A DNA stretch of 64,000 nucleotides from Bradyrhizobium sp. RP6 (GCF_003837805.1 NZ_RQIT01000007.1:62001-126000), one strand, 5' to 3'. Positions 18,482 through 28,629 are shown, counted from the first letter of the stretch. A program made the numbers and translations. The notes: a model not told the origin generated them from the letters alone.

Positions 18482-20245
18482 GTGGTTTGGAGCATTGTGG
18501 GCATGAGCATCACGACCGATCAGGCAAGCCGGCTGCACCAGCTGCGTCAGCCGACCTTTGCCGAACTGTATTTGCCGAAACTCGTCACCGTCTGGCGCGA
18601 AGGCTACGGCCTCGCGGATTTTCGTGCCGACGTCTTCGCCGGCCTGACGGTTGCGATCGTCGCGCTGCCGCTGTCTATGGCGATCGCGATCGCCTCGGGC
18701 GTGACGCCGGACCGCGGTCTCTATACCGCCGTCGTCGGCGGCTTCATCGCCTCCCTGCTCGGCGGCAGCCGCTTCCAGATCGGCGGGCCTGCGGGCGCGT
18801 TCATCGTCTTGGTCGCAGCGACCGCGGAGCGTCACGGCGTCGACGGCGTCATCCTCGCCACCATGATGGCGGGCCTGTTCCTGATCGCCGCCGGGCTGCT
18901 CAGGGTCGGCACCTACATCAAGTTCATCCCCTATCCGGTCACGGTCGGCTTCACCGCCGGCATCGCCGTGATCATCTTCGCCAGCCAGCTCCGCGATCTC
19001 TCAGGCATCACGCTCGCGGGGAAAGAGCCCAGCGAGTTCGTGCCGAAGCTCGTGGCGCTTGCCGGCGGCCTCAACACCGTCAATCCGTCCGCCGTCGCTG
19101 TCGCCATCGTCAGCATCGCCATCATCGCGGCCTTGCGGGTCTGGCGGCCGTCCTGGCCCGGCATTCTGATCGCCGTGGCCTTTGCTGCGGTGGCGACTGC
19201 GGTGTTCTCGCTGCCGGTCGAGACCATCGGCTCACGCTTCGGCGGCATTCCGCGCGAATTGCCGTCGCCGGCCCTGCCGGCGTTCTCACTGGCGAAGGCA
19301 CAGGCGGTGCTGCCCGACGCGATCGCCTTCGCCCTGCTGGCCGCCATCGAATCGCTGCTGTCTGCGGTGGTCGCCGACGGCATGACCGGGCGCCGTCACC
19401 GCTCCAATTGCGAGCTGGTGGCGCAGGGAGCGGCCAATGTCGGCTCGGCGCTGTTCGGTGGCATCTGCGTCACCGGCCTGATCGCACGCACCGCCACCAA
19501 CATCCGCGCCGGCGCGCGCGGACCGCTCGCGGGCATGCTGCATTCGGTGTTCCTGCTGCTGTTCATGCTGATCGCGGCGCCGCTGGCGAGCTACATTCCG
19601 CTGGCCGCGCTCGCCTCGGTGCTGGTCGTGGTGGCCTGGACCATGGCGGAGAAGCACGAATTCGCAACGCTCCTGCGCTCGTCATGGGGCGATGCCGTCG
19701 TGCTGCTCGCGACCTTCCTGCTCACGGTCTTCCGCGATCTTACCGAGGGCATCCTGGTCGGCTTCGCGCTCGGCGCGGTGCTGTTCATCCACCGCATGGC
19801 GGAGATGACGGGCATCGAGGAACGCACGCCGCTGGTGGCGGCCGATCGCCCTGACGACGGCAATGGCGATCGCGTTCCCTACGATCCCGCCCTCGCGGTC
19901 GATCGCGACGTGCTGGTCTATCGCATCACCGGCGCGTTCTTCTTCGGTGCGGCCTCGGCGATCGGCGGCGTGCTCGACGGCATCGCCGACAAGCGCAAGG
20001 CCTTCGTGGTCGATTTCGCCGCGGTGCCGTTCCTGGATTCGACCGCGGCCAACGTGCTCGGCCGCGTTGCAGCCAAGGCGCACCGCCAGGGCATCAGGCT
20101 GTTCATCACGGGAGCCTCGCCCACGGTCCGCCGCGCGCTGCTCACCCATGGCGTGACGCCGCCGCGCGCGCGCTATCGCACGAGCCTCGAGCGCGCCATC
20201 GCCGACATCAAGAGCCGGGCCGCCGACGAGGCTGCCGCGAGCTGA
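18482..20245 (+). CDS. SulP-family anion transporter with STAS domain
   Basis: A 587-residue inner-membrane transporter of the SLC26/SulP family. LTVAIVALPLSMAIAIASGVTPDRGLYTAVVGG is the family signature near the N-terminus. About eleven to twelve hydrophobic spans follow, then a STAS domain from about residue 470 (VLVYRITGAFFFGAASAIGG ... FLDSTAANVLGRVAAKA). Substrates of the family include sulfate, bicarbonate and dicarboxylates, and the one here is not evident. The GTG at 18482 has AAGGGG six bases upstream; an in-frame ATG at 18503 is the alternative. The upstream XRE gene may control it. Confidence 0.92.
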   Translation: MVWSIVGMSITTDQASRLHQLRQPTFAELYLPKLVTVWREGYGLADFRADVFAGLTVAIVALPLSMAIAIASGVTPDRGLYTAVVGGFIASLLGGSRFQIGGPAGAFIVLVAATAERHGVDGVILATMMAGLFLIAAGLLRVGTYIKFIPYPVTVGFTAGIAVIIFASQLRDLSGITLAGKEPSEFVPKLVALAGGLNTVNPSAVAVAIVSIAIIAALRVWRPSWPGILIAVAFAAVATAVFSLPVETIGSRFGGIPRELPSPALPAFSLAKAQAVLPDAIAFALLAAIESLLSAVVADGMTGRRHRSNCELVAQGAANVGSALFGGICVTGLIARTATNIRAGARGPLAGMLHSVFLLLFMLIAAPLASYIPLAALASVLVVVAWTMAEKHEFATLLRSSWGDAVVLLATFLLTVFRDLTEGILVGFALGAVLFIHRMAEMTGIEERTPLVAADRPDDGNGDRVPYDPALAVDRDVLVYRITGAFFFGAASAIGGVLDGIADKRKAFVVDFAAVPFLDSTAANVLGRVAAKAHRQGIRLFITGASPTVRRALLTHGVTPPRARYRTSLERAIADIKSRAADEAAAS

Positions 20246-20357
20246 CGACGCTGTTATCGCGCCGGCCGATCCGACCGACCCTGCGGCCGCTCGGGCCGCG
20301 CTTGACAGGGCCTGCGGGACGCGAAATGGATCGCCTCCCACACTTCCTGAGGGACCG

Positions 20358-21197
20358 ATGACCCTGACCAAGGCTCCTGCAGCCTGTCTGATCGGATGGC
20401 CGGCCGCGCATTCGCGCTCGCCGCTGATCCATCATTACTGGCTGCGCACGCTCGGCATTGCAGGCGGCTACGTCATCGAGGCGGTGCCGCCCGAGAATCT
20501 GCGCGATTTCGTGCTGCGGCTGTCGCTCCGCGGCTTCGTCGGGGCCAACGTCACCATCCCGCACAAGGAGGCCGTGCTGGCGCTGTCGACGCCCGACGCC
20601 CGTGCAAAGGCGGTCGGCGCCGCGAACACGCTGTGGTTTGCCGACGGCGAGTTGCGTTCGACCAATACCGATGTCGAGGGTTTCATCAACAATCTCGACG
20701 CCGGCGCGCCCGGCTGGGGAGCGGCCGAGGAGGCGCTGGTGCTGGGCGCCGGAGGCTCCGCGCGCGCGGTCGTGTTCGGCCTGCTGGAACGCGGCATCAG
20801 GTGCGTGCATGTCGCCAATCGCACCGTCGCGCGGGCCGAGATGCTGGCAAAGCAGTTCGGGCCGAACGTGCATCCGCTGCCCTGGGACGCGATCGGCGAC
20901 GTGCTGCCGCGCGTAAAACTTCTCGTGAACACGACCTCGCTCGGCATGCATGGTCAGCCCTCGCTCGATGTCGACGTCGCGCGCCTGCCGCAGGCGGCGG
21001 TCGTCGCCGACCTCGTCTATGTTCCCCTGCTGACGCCGCTGCTGGCCGCAGCAACAGCGCGCGGCCTGAAGACCGCCGACGGGCTCGGCATGCTGCTGCA
21101 CCAGGCGGTCCGCGGTTTCGAGCTGTGGTTCGGGCGGCGGCCCGAGGTCACGGCCGAGTTGCGGGCATTGGTCGAGGCCGATCTCACAAAGACTTGA
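20358..21197 (+). CDS. aroE: Shikimate dehydrogenase (AroE family)
   Basis: A 279-residue NADP-dependent shikimate dehydrogenase that reduces 3-dehydroshikimate in aromatic amino-acid synthesis. Shikimate-binding residues appear in HSRSPLIHHYW; the catalytic lysine is in NVTIPHKEAV; NTDVEGF follows; and the NADP loop is VLGAGGSARAVVFGL with ANRTVARAE. GLGMLLHQAVRGFELWFG closes the protein. Rhizobial genomes often carry more than one AroE-family gene, so this could be the biosynthetic copy or a quinate/shikimate paralogue. Confidence 0.88.
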   Translation: MTLTKAPAACLIGWPAAHSRSPLIHHYWLRTLGIAGGYVIEAVPPENLRDFVLRLSLRGFVGANVTIPHKEAVLALSTPDARAKAVGAANTLWFADGELRSTNTDVEGFINNLDAGAPGWGAAEEALVLGAGGSARAVVFGLLERGIRCVHVANRTVARAEMLAKQFGPNVHPLPWDAIGDVLPRVKLLVNTTSLGMHGQPSLDVDVARLPQAAVVADLVYVPLLTPLLAAATARGLKTADGLGMLLHQAVRGFELWFGRRPEVTAELRALVEADLTKT

Positions 21198-21262
21198 GAG
21201 GGGCGCGGCGAATAGCACACCATCTCCGGAGTTCTACCGTCGTGGGACAATCGGAGACCGTC

Positions 21263-21889
21263 ATGTCTGTTCAACGTGCAACCTTCACACGTCCGCTGAT
21301 CGCCGTCGCGATGGTGGCCGTCTCGACTTACTGCGCCTTTGCCCAGCGGGCGCCGGTGCCGACGCGCGTGCGCGGCACGATCGAGAGCGTCAATGGCGAC
21401 ACCATGCAGGTCAAGTCGCGCAGTGGTGAGGACGTCAAGCTTCACATCGCCTCCGACGTGAACGTGTCGGGGATCACCAGGATTTCACTCGCCGACATCA
21501 AGCCGGGCTCGTTCATCGGTGCGACCACCGTGCCGGGACCGGACGGCAGCCAGAACGCGGTCGAGGTCCACGTGTTTCCCGAGAGCATGCGCGGCACCGG
21601 CGAGGGCTCCCGGCCCTGGGACCTCAAGCCGAACTCCAGCATGACCAATGCGACGGTGGCCGAAAGCGTCGTCGGCAATGACGGTCATACGCTGCTGGTC
21701 AAGTACAAGGACGGCGAGAAGAAGGTGTTCGTCGCCGACAACACGCCGGTGGTGACCTTCGTGCCGAGCGACAAATCCGAGTTGAAGCCGGGTGCCAAGG
21801 TCATCGCCTTCATGAAGCAATTGCCCGACGGTTCGTTCGAGACCAACCGCGTCAGCGTCGGTCGCGACGGCCTGGCGCCGCCGATGTGA
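21263..21889 (+). CDS. Secreted hypothetical protein with DUF5666-like repeats
   Basis: A 208-residue protein with an N-terminal signal peptide (RPLIAVAMVAVSTYCAFA, residues 10-27). The mature part begins VRGTIESVNGDTMQVKSRSGEDVKLHIA and continues with LLVKYKDGEKKVFVADNTPVV and ELKPGAKVIAF, small beta-barrel units like DUF5666. It is probably periplasmic. CGGAGA lies seven bases before the ATG. The gene follows aroE by 65 bases. Function unknown. Confidence 0.82.
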   Translation: MSVQRATFTRPLIAVAMVAVSTYCAFAQRAPVPTRVRGTIESVNGDTMQVKSRSGEDVKLHIASDVNVSGITRISLADIKPGSFIGATTVPGPDGSQNAVEVHVFPESMRGTGEGSRPWDLKPNSSMTNATVAESVVGNDGHTLLVKYKDGEKKVFVADNTPVVTFVPSDKSELKPGAKVIAFMKQLPDGSFETNRVSVGRDGLAPPM

Positions 21890-21924
21890 GGGGCTGTGAG
21901 ACGCGCACCTGCCGCCTCAAATAC

Positions 21925-22084
21925 GGCCGTCGTCCCGAACAAGCGTCAGTGCAGATCCGGGACCCATAACCACAGGGAAAAGTTGTCACGCGAAGCAGGT
22001 CACTCCGAGTCCCCGTAGCCACACCCGCCTGTGGCTATGGGTCCCGGATGGGCGCGCGCTTTGGGCGCGCTTGTCCGGGACGAC
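21925..22084. repeat. Large intergenic palindrome (CCGTCGTCCCG ... CGGGACGAC)
   Basis: Arms GCCGTCGTCCCGAACAAGCG and CGCTTGTCCGGGACGACAG, with nested inverted copies GATCCGGGACCCATAACCACAG and CTGTGGCTATGGGTCCCGGAT. The whole could fold as one long hairpin. It fills the gap between converging genes. Confidence 0.85.
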
Positions 22085-22117
22085 AGTGATTATTGCTGCG
22101 ACATCCTGGCAGACGCC

Positions 22118-23254
22118 TCACACCGCAATGATATGATCGTCGATCTCGTCGATCCGGTTGACGCCGCACAGGCCCATGGTCGTGAGCAGCTCCTTCTGGA
22201 TGATGTCGATCGCCTTGGCGACGCCGGCCTGGCCGCCGGCACCCAGGCCATAGGCATAGGCGCGGCCGATCATGCAGGATTTTGCGCCGAGCGCGAGCGC
22301 GCGCATCACGTCCTGGCCGGAGCGGATGCCGCCGTCGAACATGATCTCCATCTTTTCACCGACTGTATCGACGATTTCGGGCAGCACCTCGATCGAGGAC
22401 GGCGCGCCGTCGAGCTGACGGCCGCCATGGTTGGAGACCACGATCGCCTGCGCACCGGTTTTTGCGGCGAGTTCGGCGTCCTCGACGTCGAGAATGCCCT
22501 TCAGGATCAGCTTGCCCGGCCAGATCGAGCGGATCCAGTCGATGTCGTTCCAGTTCAGCGAGGTGTCGAATTGCGAGTTGATCCAGGTCGACAGAGAAGT
22601 GATGTCGTCATTGACCTTCAGATGCCCGGCGAGATTGCCGAAGGTGCGGCGCTTGCCCTGGAGGACGCCTGACACCCAGGCCGGCTTGGTGGCGAAATCG
22701 ATCAGCTTGGACAGCGACCATTCCGGCGGCACCGTCATGCCGTTCTTGATGTCCTGGTGGCGCTGCCCGATCACCTGGAGATCGACGGTCAGCACCAGCG
22801 CCGAGCATTTGGCCGCGATCGCGCGCTCGATCAGCGCCTTGATGAAGCCGCGGTCCTTCATCACATAGAGCTGGAACCAGAACGGCTTCTCGACATTGGC
22901 GGCGATGTCCTCGATCGAGCAGATCGACATCGTCGATTGCGTGAACGGGATGCCGGCCGCCTGCGCGGCGCGGCAGGCGTGGATCTCGCCGTCGCCGTGC
23001 TGCATGCCGAGCAGGCCGACCGGCGCGAGCATCAGCGGCATGGTCGAGGGCTCGCCCAGGATCGTGGTCGAGGTGTCGCGCTTGGAGACGTCGACGAGGA
23101 TGCGCTGGCGGAACTTGATCGCCTGCATGTCCTCGCGGTTGGCGCGCAGCGTTTCCTCCGCATAGGAGCCGCGGTCGCAATAATCGAAAAACGCCTTCGG
23201 AACGCGGCGCTTATGCAGCGCACGAAGATCGTCGATACAGGTGATATGCTTCAT
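22118..23254 (-). CDS. lldD: FMN-dependent L-lactate dehydrogenase / alpha-hydroxy-acid oxidase
   Basis: A 378-residue TIM-barrel flavoprotein that oxidises L-lactate or a related 2-hydroxy acid and passes electrons to quinone. Family residues are ALVLTVDLQVIGQR, KLILKGILDVEDA (FMN-contacting Lys), the catalytic His and Arg in IVVSNHGGRQLDGAPSS, and MFDGGIRSGQDVMRAL. The start is MKHITCIDDL, with GGGGAAAAG upstream. The gene is alone, with no lactate permease or LldR visible. The substrate could be another small hydroxy acid. Confidence 0.9.
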   Translation of the reverse strand: MKHITCIDDLRALHKRRVPKAFFDYCDRGSYAEETLRANREDMQAIKFRQRILVDVSKRDTSTTILGEPSTMPLMLAPVGLLGMQHGDGEIHACRAAQAAGIPFTQSTMSICSIEDIAANVEKPFWFQLYVMKDRGFIKALIERAIAAKCSALVLTVDLQVIGQRHQDIKNGMTVPPEWSLSKLIDFATKPAWVSGVLQGKRRTFGNLAGHLKVNDDITSLSTWINSQFDTSLNWNDIDWIRSIWPGKLILKGILDVEDAELAAKTGAQAIVVSNHGGRQLDGAPSSIEVLPEIVDTVGEKMEIMFDGGIRSGQDVMRALALGAKSCMIGRAYAYGLGAGGQAGVAKAIDIIQKELLTTMGLCGVNRIDEIDDHIIAV

Positions 23255-23345
23255 GTCTTTTCCCCGGCCCGTCCTACTCGGAAGTCTTAATCGGAAGTCT
23301 TGCATCGGAAGATTTCGGGGTCATCTAGCATGGTTGGATGCATAG

Positions 23346-23549
<204 letters not shown>

Positions 23550-23772
23550 GAGCGGGTTCCGCCCGGGCGCCGCGTTCCGGCAGGAAATATAATGTTAACA
23601 GGATCTTATTGCGCCGGTCCGCGCCCGGTTCCGTAATGATTCATCATATTTTTTGAAGGCAAGTTAGGCGCGATAGCATTATAAGACCCTCAGCAAATCA
23701 GGGATGCGGGGCCCTTTCGGGCACCCCGTGGTTGTAGAGGGGATCCCCTGGTTGTTGCCTTTGGGGGACGAT

Positions 23773-25116
23773 ATGAGCCGCAAATATTTCGGGACGGACG
23801 GGATTCGGGGCCGCGCCAACGGACTGATCACGCCGGAGCTCGCGCTCAAGGTCGGCCAGGCCGCAGGCCTTGCGTTTCAGCGCGGTGAACATCGCCACAG
23901 GGTCGTGATCGGCAAGGACACCCGTCTGTCCGGCTACATGATCGAATACGCGATGGTCGCAGGTTTCACCTCGGTCGGCATGGACGTGCTGCTGGTCGGC
24001 CCGATGCCGACGCCGGCGGTCGCGATGCTGACCAAGTCGATGCGCGCCGATCTCGGCGTGATGATCTCGGCCTCGCACAATCTGTTCGAGGATAACGGGA
24101 TCAAGCTGTTCGGCCCGCAGGGCTTCAAGCTTTCCGACGACGTCGAGAGGCAGATCGAGCAGCTGCTCGACGAATCTCTCGACAGGAGGCTCGCACAAAG
24201 TGCGAGCCTGGGCCGCGCCCGCCGTATCGATGGCGTGCACGACCGCTACATCGAATTCGCCAAGCGGACGCTGCCGCGCGACCTGTCGCTCGATGGCCTG
24301 CGCGTCGTGATCGATTGCGCCAACGGTGCCGCCTACAAGGTGGTGCCGGAAGCGCTGTGGGAGCTGGGCGCCGACGTGGTGCCGATCGGCGTCGAGCCCG
24401 ACGGCTTCAACATCAACAAGGAATGCGGCTCGACCTCGCCGGAAGCGCTGTCGAAGAAAGTGCGTGAGATGCGCGCCGATATCGGCATCGCACTGGACGG
24501 CGACGCCGATCGCGTCATCCTGGTCGACGAGCGCGGCCACATCGTCGACGGTGACCAGCTGCTCGCGGTGATCGCGCAGAGCTGGAAAGAGGACGGACGT
24601 CTGTCGCGCCCGGGCATCGTCGCCACCGTGATGTCCAATCTCGGGCTCGAGCGCTTCCTGAAAGGGCAGGGGCTCGATCTCGTGCGCACGCCGGTCGGCG
24701 ATCGCTACGTGCTCGAGCAGATGCTGAACGGCGGCTACAATCTCGGCGGTGAGCAGTCCGGTCACATCATCCTGTCCGATTACGCCACCACCGGTGACGG
24801 TTTTGTGGCGGCCTTGCAGGTGCTGGCCGTGGTGCAGAAGCTGCGCCGGCCGGTCTCGGAAGTCTGCCACCGCTTCGACCCGCTGCCGCAGATCCTCAAG
24901 AACGTCCGTCACAAGGGCGGCAAGCCGCTCGACGATTCCGACGTCAAGTCGGCGATCTCCGACGGCGAGATGCGGCTCAACGGCCACGGCCGTCTGCTGA
25001 TCCGCTCTTCCGGCACCGAGCCCGTGATCCGCGTCATGGGCGAGGGCGAGGACCGCATCCTCGTCGAGGACGTCGTCGACACCATCGTCCTGGCGCTGGG
25101 GCAAGCGGCGGCGTAA
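23773..25116 (+). CDS. glmM: Phosphoglucosamine mutase
   Basis: A 447-residue alpha-D-phosphohexomutase that converts glucosamine-6-phosphate to glucosamine-1-phosphate for UDP-GlcNAc and peptidoglycan synthesis. [13 protein letters not shown] opens the protein. The phosphoserine is Ser101 in [14 protein letters not shown]. The metal loop is DGDADR, and the substrate loop is [34 protein letters not shown] is the phosphate site. The start has GGGGGAC before it, and the length matches GlmM exactly. The enzyme would be activated by phosphorylation of the active-site serine. Confidence 0.97.
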   Translation: MSRKYFGTDGIRGRANGLITPELALKVGQAAGLAFQRGEHRHRVVIGKDTRLSGYMIEYAMVAGFTSVGMDVLLVGPMPTPAVAMLTKSMRADLGVMISASHNLFEDNGIKLFGPQGFKLSDDVERQIEQLLDESLDRRLAQSASLGRARRIDGVHDRYIEFAKRTLPRDLSLDGLRVVIDCANGAAYKVVPEALWELGADVVPIGVEPDGFNINKECGSTSPEALSKKVREMRADIGIALDGDADRVILVDERGHIVDGDQLLAVIAQSWKEDGRLSRPGIVATVMSNLGLERFLKGQGLDLVRTPVGDRYVLEQMLNGGYNLGGEQSGHIILSDYATTGDGFVAALQVLAVVQKLRRPVSEVCHRFDPLPQILKNVRHKGGKPLDDSDVKSAISDGEMRLNGHGRLLIRSSGTEPVIRVMGEGEDRILVEDVVDTIVLALGQAAA

Positions 25117-25223
25117 GTCCTCTTCCCTTCTCCCACGACAAGGGGAGAGGGTAAGACCGGCGCATCCCAGCCATTTGCGATTGACGGTGGTTCTGCTGCC
25201 GCTCGCGTCGTACCTACGCGATC

Positions 25224-26504
25224 GTGGCAATCTGCCGCGCCGGGATTGCTGCCTTGAACAAGCCTGTCGTCGTCTCAGAGGAAACGCTGACCGAGCCCGT
25301 CGTCGTCGCCGACGTGACGCCCGCCGCCGCCAAGGCGGCAGGGCCGGCTTACATCGTGCTCGCCGGCATCAGCTTCTCGCACTTCCTCAACGACACCATG
25401 CAGTCGCTGATCGCCTCGGTCTATCCGATCCTGAAGGACACCTACGCGCTCGACTTCGCGCAGATCGGCATGATCACGCTGGCGTTCCAGTTCACGGCCT
25501 CGCTGCTCCAGCCGGTGGTCGGGCACTACACCGACAAGAAGGCACAGCCCTATTCGCTGGCGATCGGCATGGCCTCGACCTTCTTCGGCCTGCTGCTGCT
25601 CAGCGCCGCGCACCAATATCTCGTCATCCTCGTCGCCGCCGCTCTGGTCGGGCTCGGCTCGGCAGTGTTTCACCCGGAGTCGGCGCGCATCGCGCGGCTC
25701 GCGTCCGGCGGCCGCTACGGTTTTGCGCAGTCGGTGTTCCAGCTCGGCGGCAGTTTCGGCACCTCGATGGGACCGGTGCTCGCCGCGCTGATCGTAGTGC
25801 CGTTCGGCCAGGGCAGCATCGCCTGGTTCTCCTCGATCGCGTTCCTCGCGATCCTCATCCTCTGGCGCATCGGCAACTGGTATGCGCCGCAGATCAGGGC
25901 GAAGAAGACGGCCACGGTTCAGGCCCATCCCGACGCGCCGAGCTCGCGCCGCGTCGCGGTGGCGCTGGCCGTGCTCGTCGCGCTGTTGTTCTCCAAGCAG
26001 CTCTACGTCTCGAGCCTGTCGAGCTACTACATCTTCTACCTGATCGATCGTTTCGGCGTGTCGACGCAGGCAGCCCAGATCTATCTCTTCATCTTCCTCG
26101 CCGCGAACGCCGTGGGTGCGTTTCTCGGTGGTCCCTTGGGCGACCGCTTCGGCCGCAAGATCGTGATCTGGATCTCGATCCTGGGCGCGCTGCCGTTCAC
26201 GCTGGCGCTGCCTTATGCCGGGCTCGCTGCCAGCGCCGTGCTCAGCGTCGCCATCGGCCTGATCATCTCCTCGACGACGTCGTCGATCATCGTGTTCGCG
26301 CAGGAGCTGGTGCCGCACCGCTTCGGCATGATCTCCGGCGTGTTCTTCGGCGTCGCGTTCGGCATCGGCGGTCTCGGGGCCGCCGTCCTGGGCAAGGTCG
26401 CCGACCACACCTCGATCGAGTTCGTCTACCAGGTCTGCGCCTGGCTGCCGGCGATCGGGCTGCTCGCGGTCTTCCTGCCCAAGCTGCCGCGGCACGCGCG
26501 TTAA
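25224..26504 (+). CDS. MFS transporter, fosmidomycin-resistance (Fsr) type
   Basis: A 426-residue twelve-span major-facilitator protein. FLNDTMQSLIASVYPILKDTYAL and FQFTASLLQPVVGHYTDKK are typical of the Fsr/CynX-like efflux group, and GGPLGDRFGRKIVIW is the second-half A-motif. It starts with GTG at 25224; a TTG at 25254 that would give LNKPVVVSEET is an alternative and no clear ribosome-binding site decides. The gene follows glmM after 107 bases containing a palindrome. The substrate is unknown. Confidence 0.88.
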   Translation: MAICRAGIAALNKPVVVSEETLTEPVVVADVTPAAAKAAGPAYIVLAGISFSHFLNDTMQSLIASVYPILKDTYALDFAQIGMITLAFQFTASLLQPVVGHYTDKKAQPYSLAIGMASTFFGLLLLSAAHQYLVILVAAALVGLGSAVFHPESARIARLASGGRYGFAQSVFQLGGSFGTSMGPVLAALIVVPFGQGSIAWFSSIAFLAILILWRIGNWYAPQIRAKKTATVQAHPDAPSSRRVAVALAVLVALLFSKQLYVSSLSSYYIFYLIDRFGVSTQAAQIYLFIFLAANAVGAFLGGPLGDRFGRKIVIWISILGALPFTLALPYAGLAASAVLSVAIGLIISSTTSSIIVFAQELVPHRFGMISGVFFGVAFGIGGLGAAVLGKVADHTSIEFVYQVCAWLPAIGLLAVFLPKLPRHAR

Positions 26505-26634
26505 CGGATTACTATTCGCTGCATTGCAGCTTCATACATCGTTAGGAAATGCGGCCCGCCCCGCGCTGCATTCTTGCAACGCTGCCGCCGCATCGGCGTG
26601 TGCGGTGAGGAAAAATCAACCTTAAAAATTAGGG

Positions 26635-26649
26635 TTAAGTGGCGCTTAA
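26635..26649 (+). promoter_or_regulatory. CtrA-type full site (TTAA-N7-TTAA)
   Basis: TTAAGTGGCGCTTAA matches the full consensus of the cell-cycle regulator CtrA, TTAA-N7-TTAA, exactly. A second TTAA (26622-26625) lies just upstream. It sits 83 bases before the outer-membrane protein gene at 26732 and would place the gene under cell-cycle control. Confidence 0.6.
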
Positions 26650-26731
26650 ACATTTGCTGCCATCGTCCGGGTCGTGAGTTTCCAGAACGTGGGGCGCCCG
26701 TCTTTGCCTCACCGGCCAAAAGGACGAAGCA

Positions 26732-27580
26732 ATGCGTAGCGTTAAGTCTCTGCTTGCCGCGGGTGCGGCAACCCTGATCTCGTCGATGGCGTTCGCCGCC
26801 GATATGCCGATCGCGGCGCCCCCTCCCATGTACGCGCCGCCGGCCCCGCCGGCCGATTTCGGCGGTTGGTATCTGCGCGGCGACATCGGCATGACCAACC
26901 AGCGCGTCAAGAGCATCGAAAGCGCGCCGGCGGCCGCCTTTCCGTTCACGACCGAGGGCCTCGGTTTCGACAGTGCCGGACTCTTCGACCTTGGCGTCGG
27001 TTATCGCTTCAACAACTGGTTCCGTGCCGACGTGATCGGCCAGTGGCGCGGAAGGGCAAACCTGCACGGTGCTAACAACCTCGTTCTGCCCGGCTACGCT
27101 GAGACCAACAACTATACCGGCAGCAAGTCCGAATGGGTCGTCATGGCGAATGCCTATGTCGATCTCGGCACATGGTGGTGCGTCACGCCGTTCATCGGCG
27201 CCGGTATCGGCGGCTCGTACAACAAGATCAGCGGCTTCCGCGACGACGGTGTGATCTACGGCGCGGCAGGGGTGCCGGCCGGGGTCCCGAGCAACAGCGT
27301 CACTTACTACGCAGACAACGGAAAGTGGAACTTCGCCTGGGCCGCACACGCCGGTCTCGCCTACAAGGTCAATCCCGGCTTCACTGTCGAACTGGCCTAT
27401 AGCTACATGAACCTCGGCGACGCCGCGCCGGGCAACTTCCGCGCGTTCGACAACAGCATCTCCGGCCCGACCTCGATCAAGCTCAAGGAGCTCACCTCGC
27501 ACGACGTCAAGCTCGGCGTGCGCTGGAATCTCGACAGCCCGCCGGTCTACGCGCCGCCGCCGCTCGTCACCAAGGGCTGA
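26732..27580 (+). CDS. Outer-membrane beta-barrel protein (Omp31/RopB-like)
   Basis: A 282-residue outer-membrane protein. The signal peptide is MRSVKSLLAAGAATLISSMAFA (22 residues), followed by a mature ADMPIAAPPPMYAPPAPPADF linker that is proline rich. The barrel has alternating strands (GWYLRGDIG, FDLGVGYRFNNWFRADVIGQW, FTVELAYSYMNLGD, HDVKLGVRWNL). The C-terminus is PPLVTKG rather than the usual aromatic residue. It is preceded by a CtrA site and followed by a strong terminator. The exact role, structural or porin-like, cannot be read off. Confidence 0.88.
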   Translation: MRSVKSLLAAGAATLISSMAFAADMPIAAPPPMYAPPAPPADFGGWYLRGDIGMTNQRVKSIESAPAAAFPFTTEGLGFDSAGLFDLGVGYRFNNWFRADVIGQWRGRANLHGANNLVLPGYAETNNYTGSKSEWVVMANAYVDLGTWWCVTPFIGAGIGGSYNKISGFRDDGVIYGAAGVPAGVPSNSVTYYADNGKWNFAWAAHAGLAYKVNPGFTVELAYSYMNLGDAAPGNFRAFDNSISGPTSIKLKELTSHDVKLGVRWNLDSPPVYAPPPLVTKG

Positions 27581-27608
27581 TCGTCAGCATCATCGCTTAA
27601 CGTCTCTT

Positions 27609-27636
27609 AACGGCGCGGGATCATCCCGCGCCGTTT
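27609..27636 (+). terminator. Rho-independent terminator after the outer-membrane protein gene
   Basis: AACGGCGCGGGAT, loop, ATCCCGCGCCGTTTT: a 10-base-pair GC stem with T tail, 30 bases past the stop codon. Confidence 0.92.
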
Positions 27637-27747
27637 TGCTTTGCGTATTTTTCACGGCTCGCAGTGACGAAATTGCCTACCGCAACCATTGGTTAAGGTT
27701 AACGAGGCATGATCACGAGCGAAAGTTAGAGTCGATGGAGCGTTGCG

Positions 27748-28629
27748 ATGCGTAGGCTTTTGTTGGCAGCGGCGATGTTGGGGACGGTGACTGTCGCGCA
27801 CGCGGCCGACATGCCGGACCTGCCCGTCCTGCGCGGCGGCTTCACCGACGGCCTGTCGACGACGGCCCACAACTGGGATGGCTTTTATTTCGGCGGCAAC
27901 GCCGGCTACACGACCGACGCGACGGATTTCAGCCAGAGCGTGGTCGGCCTGACCAACTACATCTTCCGCGACAGCGTGCTGCAGCAACCGACCGCGAACT
28001 GGTCGCTCCTCAACAAAGCCAACACGCAAGGTGTCAATTTCGGCGGCTTCGTCGGCCGCAACTGGCAATGGTACGATGCCATTCTCGGTCTTGAAGGCAC
28101 CTACAGCTACTTCGGCAATCTCTACACTCAGACGAGCGGTTACAACTCGCTCGTTATCACCAACCCGCCTGGGGATAACCCGCCTGAGGGAACGACCAAC
28201 AATTACAACGTGACCTTGATCGGCACCGCCGCGGCGAAGGTCAAGGACATGATTTCGCTCCGTGGCCGCGTCGGTTGGGATGGCGGCGATTTCATGCCGT
28301 ATGCCTTCTTCGGCGCCGCGGTTGGGCGGATGGACGTCTCGCGCACGGTGACGAGCGATGTGACACTCACGCAGATCGTATCGACAACCGTCGGCGGCGT
28401 TACGACGACCACGAGCAATACCTATGCTGTTCCGGCGCAGTCGCAGACTCAGAGCCAGCACAGGACCAACACTTTCGCTGTCGGTTGGACCGCGGGCCTC
28501 GGGCTCGAATATTGCATTTGGGACGGATTGTTCGCACGCGTGGAATACGAGTATGTGAGATTCTCGCCCGTCATGAACACGCAGGTCACACTGAACAACG
28601 CGCGCCTCGGCCTCGGCTACAAATTCTGA
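27748..28629 (+). CDS. Second outer-membrane beta-barrel protein (Omp31-like)
   Basis: A 293-residue protein with signal peptide MRRLLLAAAMLGTVTVAHA. The mature part starts ADMPDLPVLRGG and reads as a small outer-membrane barrel: NWDGFYFGGNAGY, NFGGFVGRNWQWYDAILGLEGTYSYFG, GRVGWDGGDFMPYAFFGAAVGRM, and a C-terminal RLGLGYKF that ends in Phe, the signal for BAM insertion. GANTC and TTAAGGTTAA lie in its upstream region. It is a distinct paralogue of the preceding barrel, under 40 percent similar by eye. Confidence 0.88.
   Translation: MRRLLLAAAMLGTVTVAHAADMPDLPVLRGGFTDGLSTTAHNWDGFYFGGNAGYTTDATDFSQSVVGLTNYIFRDSVLQQPTANWSLLNKANTQGVNFGGFVGRNWQWYDAILGLEGTYSYFGNLYTQTSGYNSLVITNPPGDNPPEGTTNNYNVTLIGTAAAKVKDMISLRGRVGWDGGDFMPYAFFGAAVGRMDVSRTVTSDVTLTQIVSTTVGGVTTTTSNTYAVPAQSQTQSQHRTNTFAVGWTAGLGLEYCIWDGLFARVEYEYVRFSPVMNTQVTLNNARLGLGYKF

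Noticed and set aside
18487..19854. Arg/His-rich plus-strand frame inside the SulP gene
   Set aside because: Alternative frame of the transporter, no hydrophobic spans and no ribosome-binding site.
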